A program made the translations under genes and the position numbers. Positions 1 to 6,501 of a stretch of 18,987 bases of DNA are shown piece by piece. Numbering within the stretch: the first letter of the stretch is position 1; every line of letters starts with the position of its first letter. This DNA comes from QHXN01 sp040509515. GTDB lineage: Bacteria > Acidobacteriota > Blastocatellia > Pyrinomonadales > Pyrinomonadaceae. The notes beneath the pieces are model-generated. The model saw only the letters and a program-made list of their open reading frames with translations. It was not told where the DNA came from and made no database searches. The stretch spans positions 1 through 18,987 of the forward strand of contig JBEVKV010000093.1 of assembly GCA_040509515.1 (NCBI GenBank), in the 5' to 3' direction.

Positions 1-182
1 TTGTCTCTTGGATGGCTGACATGATTTATGAACGGCCGCGGCGAATCTAAAGCCGACGAATGCAAGGATTGTGCGGGGCACTTTCGGACACCTTAGAAGC
101 TGCGCCACGAATGATAACGAAACCGGGCGGCGGCGGCAACTAAATTAAAGGGAGAACTTTTACGCCGGCTCCGGCCCGGAAA

Positions 183-210
183 CGGCGCGCGGCGGACGGG
201 GCGCGCGCCG
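183..210 (+). repeat. GC-rich inverted repeat just upstream of the promoter
   Basis: Bases 183-191 pair perfectly with 202-210: nine G:C or C:G pairs around a ten-base loop at 192-201. The element sits 4 bases upstream of the extended -10 at 214-222, about where a -35 would lie. No run of T follows it, so it does not look like an intrinsic terminator. It could be an operator or simply GC-rich background. Confidence 0.45.
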
Positions 211-213
211 CCG

Positions 214-222
214 TGTTATCAT
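214..222 (+). promoter_or_regulatory. Extended -10 promoter candidate for the TPR gene
   Basis: The string TGTTATCAT fits the extended -10 form TG-n-TATnnT, with TATCAT at 217-222. No -35 match is seen at the usual distance, as is allowed for extended -10 promoters. A start near 229 would give a leader of about 87 bases before the ATG at 316. The same TGtTAT core occurs before the aldehyde dehydrogenase gene. Confidence 0.45.
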
Positions 223-237
223 CCCGACGCGCCAGCC

Positions 238-259
238 CGGCGGCCGGTTTTCGCCGCCG
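238..259 (+). repeat. Leader hairpin before the TPR gene
   Basis: Bases 238-244 are complementary to 253-259, giving seven G:C pairs and an eight-base loop containing four T residues. If transcription starts near 229, this folds at the very 5' end of the mRNA. It may stabilise the transcript. No riboswitch family is recognised. Confidence 0.4.
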
Positions 260-315
260 AATCATGACGGCCCGGGTTCCGGCTCGCGGGAATTTCCGGG
301 GACTTTCCTTCTGAC

Positions 316-1059
316 ATGCGTAAAAATCTTCTCCTCTGCGCCATCGGCATCGTCGTCGGCTTCGTCGTCGGCTTCGTCATCATCGACAAGGTCGCGCGGC
401 CCTACGCGGGCGGCGGCACGGCCGCGCGCGCGGCCTCGACGGGCGGCGACGCGCGTCCGCTCAACCCAGACCAGATGGGCGGCGAACTCCCGCCCGGCCA
501 CCCTTCGGTCGAAGGCGGCGCGGGCGGCGGCGGCGCGGGCTCGGCCGCCTCGACCTCGCCCGCCGCGCAGGCCGCGATGGAGAAGGCCGACCGCAGCCCG
601 AAGGAGTTCGCGGCGCAGGCCGAGGCCGCGCGCGTCTTCTACGGGCTGCACGACTACGACAAGGCCGCGCTCTACGCCGACCGCGCGCTCAAGCTCAAGG
701 CCACAGACTTCGACACGCTCGTCCTGATGGGCAACGCCAAGTACGACGCGAAGGACTTCGCGGCGGCGGCCACCTTCTACGAGCGCGCGCTCGCGGTCAA
801 GCCGGCCTCGCCCGACGTGCGCAACGACCTCGGCAACACGTACTTCAACCGCAGCGACTTCGACCGCGCGATGGCCGAATACCGCAAGTCACTCGCCGTC
901 GACCCAGACCACGTCAACAGTTGGCGCAACATCGCCGCCGCCTCGCTCCAGAAGGGCGACAAGAAGATCGCCGAAGAGGCCGTCGCGCAGCTCGCGCGCC
1001 TCTCGCCGCAGAGCCCGGAGGTGGAAGCCTACCGCCAGCGCATCGCGCAGATGCCCTGA
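316..1059 (+). CDS. Membrane-anchored tetratricopeptide-repeat protein
   Basis: The 247-residue product starts with one hydrophobic segment (about residues 5-23) with a lysine-containing N-terminus, consistent with a signal anchor that leaves the rest outside the cytoplasmic membrane. A glycine/alanine-rich linker (about 31-90) contains an ELPPGHP motif. From about residue 97 there are four TPR units (roughly 97-130, 133-164, 167-198 and 201-234), recognisable by the spaced W/L-G-Y-A-P pattern (for example GNTYFNRSDFDRAMAEY). TPR arrays act as protein-protein docking scaffolds. The layout is similar to CcmH/NrfG-type TPR proteins, but no cytochrome genes are nearby, so no specific role is assigned. 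The next gene begins 16 bases downstream and is probably cotranscribed. Confidence 0.85.
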   Translation: MRKNLLLCAIGIVVGFVVGFVIIDKVARPYAGGGTAARAASTGGDARPLNPDQMGGELPPGHPSVEGGAGGGGAGSAASTSPAAQAAMEKADRSPKEFAAQAEAARVFYGLHDYDKAALYADRALKLKATDFDTLVLMGNAKYDAKDFAAAATFYERALAVKPASPDVRNDLGNTYFNRSDFDRAMAEYRKSLAVDPDHVNSWRNIAAASLQKGDKKIAEEAVAQLARLSPQSPEVEAYRQRIAQMP

Positions 1060-1075
1060 CCACACGACTCACGAC

Positions 1076-1702
1076 ATGAATAACAGAAGTCACACGCGCC
1101 CACTGTCAGCGGGACGACATTCCCGCGCCGCCGGCCTCGTCTTCTCCGCCGCGCTCCTCCTATTGCTTCTCGCGCCCGCCGCCGCGGCGCAGACGCAGTC
1201 GGCGCAGGCGCAGTTGACCGAAGACGCGACCAAACAGCTACGCGCGCAGGCCGAGGAATACAGCCGCGCCTTCATAGATGGGAAATACGAGCGGATGGCC
1301 GACCTCATGTACCCGAAAATCGTGGAGTTGGTAGGCGGGCGTGAGAAGATGGCCGATTTCAGTCGCAAGGCCGTGGCCGAGTTGAAGACGCAGGGCGTCG
1401 AGATGCTTTCGTACGGGCCCGCCGGCGACCCGACGCAGGTGTTGCGCGAAGGCCGACAGCTTTACGTCATTCTTCCCACCAAGTCCAGAATGAACACGCC
1501 CGCCGGCATCCAGCTCGTCGAGTCCTTCATGATTGGCGTCTCGGCCGACGACGGTAAGAACTGGGGGCTCTTCGGCAGCGGCAGCCTCGACGCGAACACG
1601 CTCAAGCTCCTGATGCCCGAGGTGGCGGACAAGCTCAAGCCGCCGACCTTCCGCATGTACCCCGAGGCCGAAAAGAAACCCGAGCCCGAGAAGAAGCCCT
1701 AG
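1076..1702 (+). CDS. Small exported protein of unknown function
   Basis: The 208-residue product has a clear Sec signal peptide: basic N-terminus, a leucine-rich core at about 20-33, and an AAAAQ-type cleavage region near residue 39. The mature part is mixed alpha/beta, starting with a helix (about 45-66) that includes YSRAFIDGKYERMADLMYP. This pattern is reminiscent of NTF2/SnoaL-like small domains, but I do not recognise the family with confidence. The C-terminus is a charged Lys/Glu/Pro tail with two PEKKP-like units. It lies 16 bases after the TPR gene, so the two may act together at the cell envelope. No good Shine-Dalgarno sequence precedes the ATG. The stop codon shares bases with the stop of the convergent gene. 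Confidence 0.75.
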   Translation: MNNRSHTRPLSAGRHSRAAGLVFSAALLLLLLAPAAAAQTQSAQAQLTEDATKQLRAQAEEYSRAFIDGKYERMADLMYPKIVELVGGREKMADFSRKAVAELKTQGVEMLSYGPAGDPTQVLREGRQLYVILPTKSRMNTPAGIQLVESFMIGVSADDGKNWGLFGSGSLDANTLKLLMPEVADKLKPPTFRMYPEAEKKPEPEKKP

Positions 1703-2577
1703 CCGAAAGACTCCATCCAACCGACGCACCTCTCAAGCTCGGCGCGCATCCGCTCCGGCGTGTCGTGGTGTATGCGGCCGTGGCCGGGCAGAACCCACTC
1801 GAAGCGGTAGTCGAGCAGGCGTCGCATCGAGCGCGTCTGCGCGGGCCACGAGTACCAGCAGGCCGTGCGGAAGGCGGTCAGCGTCTCGCGCGTCGGCGAC
1901 CACGCGAGGTGGTCGCCCGTGAAGAGGTACTTGTCGCGGTAGAGCAGGACGGCGTGGCCGCGCGTGTGGCCGGGCGTCGGGACGGCGACGAGTTCCCGGT
2001 CGAGACGCGTTTCGCCCTCGCCTTCGAGGACGTGCTCGACGCCGTGGCGCGCCGCTCCGTCGTCCGCGTGCATGACGCGGCGCGCGCCGAAGTGTCGCGC
2101 GAACTTCTCCTGATCGGCCACGTCGTCCCGGTGCGTGAGGAAGATTGTGCCGACGCCGCCCAACTCCTCGATACGGCGGACGAGCGGTCGCGTGAAGCGC
2201 GGCGAATCGACGAGGACGTTGCCCCCTTCATCTTCCGGCCGCACGACGAGGTAGCTCCACGCGCCGAAGCTCGACTCCGAGGTGAAGCCGCAGAAGTAGA
2301 CGTTCTCGTCCAGAAGCTCGGGGAACGCCTCGACGCCCGCGCGCGCGTCGTGCTCGCGCGTCGTGCCGATTGAAGAGGTCGGGCAGGAGACGAGCGCCAT
2401 CAGCGCGCGCCGCGCCTCGGCGGGCGTGGCGGGCTGCCGGAAGACGCTCGACTGGTCGCCGTGGTCGCGGAAGACCGTGGGCGCGATCTGCCGGCACGCG
2501 TCGCAGTCGATGCACGTCTTGTCGACGTAGAAGTCGCCCGGCACGTTCTCCGCGAGACGTTTGGAAGGATTCGCCAC
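1699..2577 (-). CDS. Ferredoxin/metallo-beta-lactamase-fold fusion protein
   Basis: The 292-residue product joins two domains. Residues 17-75 form a single-cluster ferredoxin: C22, C25 and C28 in CxxCxxC spacing, plus C65 in a CP pair, suited to one 4Fe-4S cluster. Residues 90-290 form a metallo-beta-lactamase-fold hydrolase or oxidoreductase domain with HRDDVAD at 149-155, PGHTRGH at 202-208 (H204), GD at 221-222 and PGHG at 264-267 (H266). The canonical HxHxDH motif is altered: it reads H-R-D-D-V-A-D-Q here, so the dinuclear metal site is probably modified. Such fusions occur in bacteria and plants, with unclear substrates. The start used is GTG at 2577, which has a poor ribosome binding site. 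GTG at codon 12 is possible and keeps both domains. Confidence 0.85.
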   Translation of the reverse strand: MANPSKRLAENVPGDFYVDKTCIDCDACRQIAPTVFRDHGDQSSVFRQPATPAEARRALMALVSCPTSSIGTTREHDARAGVEAFPELLDENVYFCGFTSESSFGAWSYLVVRPEDEGGNVLVDSPRFTRPLVRRIEELGGVGTIFLTHRDDVADQEKFARHFGARRVMHADDGAARHGVEHVLEGEGETRLDRELVAVPTPGHTRGHAVLLYRDKYLFTGDHLAWSPTRETLTAFRTACWYSWPAQTRSMRRLLDYRFEWVLPGHGRIHHDTPERMRAELERCVGWMESFG

Positions 2578-2650
2578 GCCTCAAGTTTAAGACTTCGGGT
2601 CGGGAAACCCAACCGGGCGCGCGCCCCTTCTTCGCGCCCGCGCCGAACGT

Positions 2651-2679
2651 TTGACGGCCCCCGCGCCCCCGACTAAAGT
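2651..2679 (+). promoter_or_regulatory. Promoter candidate for the GAF histidine kinase gene
   Basis: TTGACG at 2651-2656 matches five of six -35 positions. After exactly 17 bases comes TAAAGT at 2674-2679, matching four of six -10 positions. The -10 abuts the ATG at 2680, so transcription would start inside the annotated frame, near 2686. That favours a later start codon for the kinase; see the gene entry. Confidence 0.4.
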
Positions 2680-3897
2680 ATGCGAAACAGCAGTGAGTTC
2701 GGAGTACCCCCCCGCTTGAAAGACAACATCGCCGAAGACCTCGACGCGGTGGCGCGCATCGACGTGGTGCCCAAGATTCTGGAGGTCGTGTGCCGCACGA
2801 CCGGGATGGGCTTCGCCGCCGTGGCGCGCGTGACCGAAGACCGATGGGTGGCCTGCGCGGTGCGCGACGAGATAGCCTTCGGCCTCAAGCCCGGCGGCGA
2901 GCTTCAGGTGGCGACGACCATCTGCGACGAGATACGCGCGGGCGGCCACCACGTCGTCATCGACCACGTCGCCGAGGATGAGACGTTCTGCCGCCACCCG
3001 ACGCCGCAGTTGTACGGCTTCCAGAGCTACATCTCGGTGCCCATCATCCGCCCCGACGGCCGCTTCTTCGGCACGCTCTGCTCCATCGACCCCCGCCCCG
3101 CGCGTCTGAACACGCCCGAGACCGTCGGCATGTTCAAGCTCTTCGCAGAACTCATCGCCTTCCACCTCGACTCGCAGGAGCGGCTGCGTGTGAGCGAGTC
3201 GGCGCTCCTCGACGAGCGCGAGACGGCGCAGTTGCGCGAGCAGTTCATCGCCGTCCTCGGGCACGATCTGCGCAACCCGCTGAACGCAGTGCGCGGCGGC
3301 TCCGAGCTGCTCCAGTTGATGCCGCTCGACGAGAAGGCCGCGCCCGTCGTCGCGCTCATCCAGCGGAGCGCGGCGCGCATGGCCGGGCTCATCGACAACG
3401 TGCTCGACTTCGCGCGCGGCCGTCTTGGCGGCGGGCTCCCCATGAACCGCGCCGCCGACCCGGGCCTCGCGACCGTGCTCGAACAGGTCATCGCCGAAGT
3501 CCGCACGGCCTGGCCGGGCCGAGTCGTCCGGAGCGAGATTGCGCTCGCGCGCCCCGTCTACTGCGACGCCGCGCGCGTCGCGCAGATGTTCTCGAACCTG
3601 CTCGCCAACGCGCTCACGCACGGCGACCCGGCGGGGCCGGTCAGCGTCGGCGCGCGCAGCGACGAAGCGGGCTTCGAGCTGTGGGTCGCGAACGGTGGCG
3701 CGCCCATCCCGCCCGGGACGGTCGAGAGACTCTTCCGACCCTTCTACCGCGCCTCCGACCGCCCCGGCCGGCAGGGGCTCGGGCTCGGGCTCTACATCTC
3801 CTCCGAGATCGCGCGCGCACACGACGGCGTGCTCGAAGTCCAGTCGTCCGACGCCGAGACGCGCTTCACCTTCCGCATGCCCGACCGCGCGTCCTGA
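2680..3897 (+). CDS. Cytoplasmic GAF-domain sensor histidine kinase
   Basis: The 405-residue product has a GAF domain at about 25-163 (with FCRHP near 103-107 and the SVPI/GTLCSID core), a short helical linker, a HisKA dimerisation domain with the phospho-acceptor H195 in LGHDLRNPL, and an HATPase domain. The HATPase domain has N-box residues N306 and N310 and the glycine-rich loop GLGLGL at 366-371. No membrane segment or signal peptide is present, so it senses a cytoplasmic small molecule or redox/light cue and phosphorylates a response regulator. No regulator gene is adjacent, so it is an orphan kinase. The ATG at 2680 has no ribosome binding site. An in-frame TTG at 2716 has GGAG at 2701-2704 and suits the promoter at 2651-2679. 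Either start keeps all domains. Confidence 0.88.
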   Translation: MRNSSEFGVPPRLKDNIAEDLDAVARIDVVPKILEVVCRTTGMGFAAVARVTEDRWVACAVRDEIAFGLKPGGELQVATTICDEIRAGGHHVVIDHVAEDETFCRHPTPQLYGFQSYISVPIIRPDGRFFGTLCSIDPRPARLNTPETVGMFKLFAELIAFHLDSQERLRVSESALLDERETAQLREQFIAVLGHDLRNPLNAVRGGSELLQLMPLDEKAAPVVALIQRSAARMAGLIDNVLDFARGRLGGGLPMNRAADPGLATVLEQVIAEVRTAWPGRVVRSEIALARPVYCDAARVAQMFSNLLANALTHGDPAGPVSVGARSDEAGFELWVANGGAPIPPGTVERLFRPFYRASDRPGRQGLGLGLYISSEIARAHDGVLEVQSSDAETRFTFRMPDRAS

Positions 3898-3937
3898 GCT
3901 GCGCGCCCGGCCAACTCGCCTCGGAAGTCAAAATGGT

Positions 3938-3943
3938 TATAAT
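3938..3943 (+). promoter_or_regulatory. Consensus -10 element upstream of thrS
   Basis: A perfect TATAAT lies in a locally AT-rich patch (3927-3956) between the kinase stop and thrS. No good -35 is visible 16-18 bases upstream. TG occurs two bases before the hexamer rather than the ideal one. A start near 3950 would give a leader of about 40 bases. No T-box or tRNA-like fold is evident in it. Confidence 0.5.
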
Positions 3944-3991
3944 GATTTATCTTTAAGTGGGACGGAAAGTGTCGGCGGTGTAAATATACTT

Positions 3992-5878
3992 ATGAGCAAA
4001 CAGATGTCATCCGCATTTTCACAGGAAAAAAGGGGCGAGCTTGAGCGCATGCGCCACTCCGCCTCGCACCTGATGGCGGCGGCCGTGCACGCCATCTGGC
4101 CGGAGGCGAAGTTCGGCGTCGGCCCCGCCATCGAGAACGGCTTCTTCTACGATTTAGACCTCCCCGAGTCGCTGACGCAGAGAGACCTCGAACGCATCGA
4201 GAAGAAGATGCGCGAGCTGAAGAACAAGAATCTCAAGTACGAGCGCTTGGAGCTGCCCGTAGACGACGCCATCGCCGAGATGGAGCGGCTCGGGCAGACC
4301 TACAAGGTCGAGCTTTTGAAGCTGCTCAAGGAGAAGGGCAGCACGGCGGTCGCGAAGGAGACGGGCGACGACGACGCGGTCGGCGCGAGCGAGAACGGCG
4401 GCGCGCTGACCATCTCGCTCTACAAGACCGGCGACTTCGTCGACCTCTGCCGCGGGCCGCACGTCGATTCAACGTCCGAGATCGGCGCTTTCAAGCTGAT
4501 GAGCATCGCGGGCGCATACTGGCGCGGCAACGAGAAGAACCCGCAGCTCCAGCGCGTCTACGGCGCGGCCTTCGAGACCAAGGAAGACCTCGAAAAGCAC
4601 CTGTGGCGGCTTGAGGAGGCGAAGAAGCGCGACCACCGCAAGCTCGGGCAGGAGCTTGAAATCTTCACCTTCTCGGACGACGTGGGTCAGGGGCTCCCGC
4701 TGTGGCTGCCGAACGGCGCGGTCATCCGCGAGGAGCTTGAGAAGCTGGCTAAGGAGGAGGAGCGCAAGGACGGTTACGCGCGCGTTTTCACCCCCCACAT
4801 CACGAAGGACAGTCTCTTTTACCGCTCGGGGCACCTCCCCTACTACAAGGAGGACATGTACGCGCCCATCGACATCGAGGGCGAGGCGTACTACCTCAAG
4901 CCGATGAACTGCCCGCACCACCACCAGATTTACGCGGCGCGCCCGCGCAGCTACCGCGAGCTGCCCTTCCGCATCGCCGAGTACGGGCAGGTTTATCGCT
5001 ACGAGCAGAGCGGCGTGCTGACGGGGCTGATGCGCGTGCGCGGCTTCTCGCAGAACGACGCGCACCTCTACTGCCGCTACGATCAGGCGCGCGAAGAGTT
5101 CCTGAAGGTCATGCACCTCCACGCGCGGTACTACGAGATGTTCGGCATCGAGGAGTATTACATGCGCTTCTCGAAGCCCGACCTCGACAAGCTCGACAAG
5201 TACGTGGACGCGCCCGAGAAGTGGATCGCCGCGATGAAGATCATTCAGGAGGTGATGGACGAGTCGGGCTACCCGTACATCGAGGCCGAAGGCGAGGCCG
5301 CCTTCTACGGCCCCAAGATCGACTTCATGATTCGGAGCGCCATCGGCAACGAGTACGCCATCTCGACCAACCAGCTCGACTTCCTCGCCTCCGAGCGCTT
5401 CAACCTGACCTACATCGGCGAAGACAACAAGGAGCACCCGGTCTACGTCATCCACCGCGCGCCGCTCGGCTCGCACGAGCGCTTCGTCGCCTTCCTCATC
5501 GAGCACTACGCGGGCGCGTTCCCCGTCTGGCTCGCGCCCGTGCAGGCCGTCATCATCCCCATCGCCGACCGGCACAACGAGTACGCGCGCAAAGTCTACG
5601 ACGAGATGTTCGGCACGCCCGTCTCCAACGCGCTCGGCGGAATCCGCGTCACGGTGGACGACTCGCGCGAGTCGATGCAGAAGAAGATTCGCAACGCGCA
5701 GTTGAAGAAGGTGCCCTACATGCTGGTGGCCGGCGACCGCGAGGCCGAGGAGGGTAAAGTCTCCGTCCGGCTCCGCAGCGGCGTAGACCTCAAGTCCATG
5801 CCTGTGGCGGCCGTCATCGAACGGATCAAGACCGAGATTGAACAGCGCCGCGACGCGCCGGCCGGCGAGGCCGCCTAG
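3992..5878 (+). CDS. thrS: Threonyl-tRNA synthetase lacking the N-terminal TGS domain
   Basis: This 628-residue enzyme charges tRNA-Thr with threonine in the cytoplasm. The editing domain is intact: H22 and H26 in HSASH, and C153/H157 in CRGPH, the residues that clear Ser-tRNA-Thr. The class II catalytic core carries the zinc ligands C307 (MNCP), H358 (NDAH) and H488 (IHRA), motif 2 around R336/E338, and motif 3 at HRAPLGSHERF. A C-terminal anticodon-binding domain starts at about residue 514. The first editing histidine lies near residue 22, not near 73 as in the E. coli enzyme, so the TGS domain is absent. The frame stays open upstream to 3539, but that part overlaps the kinase gene and has no TGS features. 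ATG 3992 is the first sensible start; no strong Shine-Dalgarno precedes it, and ATG 4004 is an alternative. Confidence 0.95.
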   Translation: MSKQMSSAFSQEKRGELERMRHSASHLMAAAVHAIWPEAKFGVGPAIENGFFYDLDLPESLTQRDLERIEKKMRELKNKNLKYERLELPVDDAIAEMERLGQTYKVELLKLLKEKGSTAVAKETGDDDAVGASENGGALTISLYKTGDFVDLCRGPHVDSTSEIGAFKLMSIAGAYWRGNEKNPQLQRVYGAAFETKEDLEKHLWRLEEAKKRDHRKLGQELEIFTFSDDVGQGLPLWLPNGAVIREELEKLAKEEERKDGYARVFTPHITKDSLFYRSGHLPYYKEDMYAPIDIEGEAYYLKPMNCPHHHQIYAARPRSYRELPFRIAEYGQVYRYEQSGVLTGLMRVRGFSQNDAHLYCRYDQAREEFLKVMHLHARYYEMFGIEEYYMRFSKPDLDKLDKYVDAPEKWIAAMKIIQEVMDESGYPYIEAEGEAAFYGPKIDFMIRSAIGNEYAISTNQLDFLASERFNLTYIGEDNKEHPVYVIHRAPLGSHERFVAFLIEHYAGAFPVWLAPVQAVIIPIADRHNEYARKVYDEMFGTPVSNALGGIRVTVDDSRESMQKKIRNAQLKKVPYMLVAGDREAEEGKVSVRLRSGVDLKSMPVAAVIERIKTEIEQRRDAPAGEAA

Positions 5879-5931
5879 CCACGCGCGGCGGCGGCGGCAG
5901 GGGTGCAGGGATTCGAGCGAGGGGAAAACTC

Positions 5932-5937
5932 TATAAG
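5932..5937 (+). promoter_or_regulatory. Possible -10 element before the four-helix membrane protein
   Basis: TATAAG matches five of six -10 bases and lies 33 bases before the ATG at 5971. No convincing -35 is seen. A TTGACA at 5940-5945 is in the wrong position to serve this gene. A strong ribosome binding site, GGAGG at 5959-5963, is 7 bases from the ATG and supports that start. Confidence 0.3.
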
Positions 5938-5970
5938 CTTTGACATCTCCGTGACCGAGGAGGAAGTGGG

Positions 5971-6501
5971 ATGGCGACGCAGAGGTTCGGCAACACTTCG
6001 CTCATGCTGTCGGTTATCCTGTGGGGCACGCTGCTCGGCGGGATAGCCTATTCGCACCTCATCTTTTTTCCCGTCTACCTTTCCGCGCTGCCCGATTCGG
6101 CCGTGGTCGTCACCGGGCCTTACGGCCTGCACGAAGGCAGATTCTGGATGCTCATCCACCCGCTACTCATCCTCTCGCTCGTCGCCACCCTCGCCACGAA
6201 CTGGCGCTGGCGCTCGCGGCGCTACCTCGTCCTCTTCAGCTTCGTGGTGTACGTGGCGGTGATCGCCGTCTCCGCGGTCTACTTCATCCCCGAGTTAATC
6301 GCCTTCGAGCGGAGCGCGGGGTCGGGCGTCGCGGCCCCGGAGTGGCTGGCGCGCGGCCAGCGCTGGCAGAGGTTGAGCTGGATGCGCGGCGCGACCATGT
6401 ACGCCGCGATCATCCCGCTGCTCTTAGCGCTGACGAGGCAGCGCGCGCCGACCGCCCCCCTACTTGCCGAGTCCGTCGACGATCAGCTCGGAAAGGCGTG
6501 A
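5971..6501 (+). CDS. Four-helix integral membrane protein of unknown function
   Basis: The 176-residue product has four hydrophobic segments, at about 10-38, 58-76, 84-106 and 140-155. Conserved-looking polar positions lie at the membrane edges (HEGRFWMLIHP at 54-64, RGQRWQRLSWMRG at 128-140). The size and helix layout resemble DUF1772/anthrone-oxygenase-like four-helix membrane proteins, but the match is only by general pattern and no function is assigned. The start is well supported by GGAGG seven bases upstream. The gene lies 92 bases after thrS and probably has its own promoter. Its last 42 bases overlap the 3' end of the convergent serine hydrolase gene. Confidence 0.8.
   Translation: MATQRFGNTSLMLSVILWGTLLGGIAYSHLIFFPVYLSALPDSAVVVTGPYGLHEGRFWMLIHPLLILSLVATLATNWRWRSRRYLVLFSFVVYVAVIAVSAVYFIPELIAFERSAGSGVAAPEWLARGQRWQRLSWMRGATMYAAIIPLLLALTRQRAPTAPLLAESVDDQLGKA

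Larger units (their letters stand above)
1..315. other. Upstream non-coding region, no supported gene
   Basis: No convincing reading frame is present. The only small candidate, at 28-96, encodes 22 residues, has no ribosome binding site and shows no recognisable motif. The left part is less GC-rich (for example around 139-160). The right part carries two strong GC-rich inverted repeats and a promoter-like element, listed separately. The window edge may cut a neighbouring gene, but nothing at bases 1-20 identifies one. Confidence 0.6.

Noticed and set aside
28..96. 22-codon frame with a CxxC pair near the left edge
   Set aside because: No ribosome binding site, very short, and no known family. 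Chance is the simplest explanation.
2587..3822. Long open frame on the minus strand opposite the histidine kinase gene (411 codons)
   Set aside because: It lies antisense to a gene with complete kinase motifs. Its product is low-complexity, rich in Arg, Ala, Asp and Val, as expected from the reverse frame of high-GC coding DNA.
3539..3991. Upstream extension of thrS giving a 779-residue protein
   Set aside because: The extra part overlaps the kinase gene in another frame, is low-complexity, and shows no TGS domain. The ATG at 3992 is the natural start.
4469..5575. Minus-strand frame of 368 codons opposite thrS
   Set aside because: The product is Val/Leu/Glu/Asp/Arg-rich with no motif, fully within a well-supported synthetase gene.
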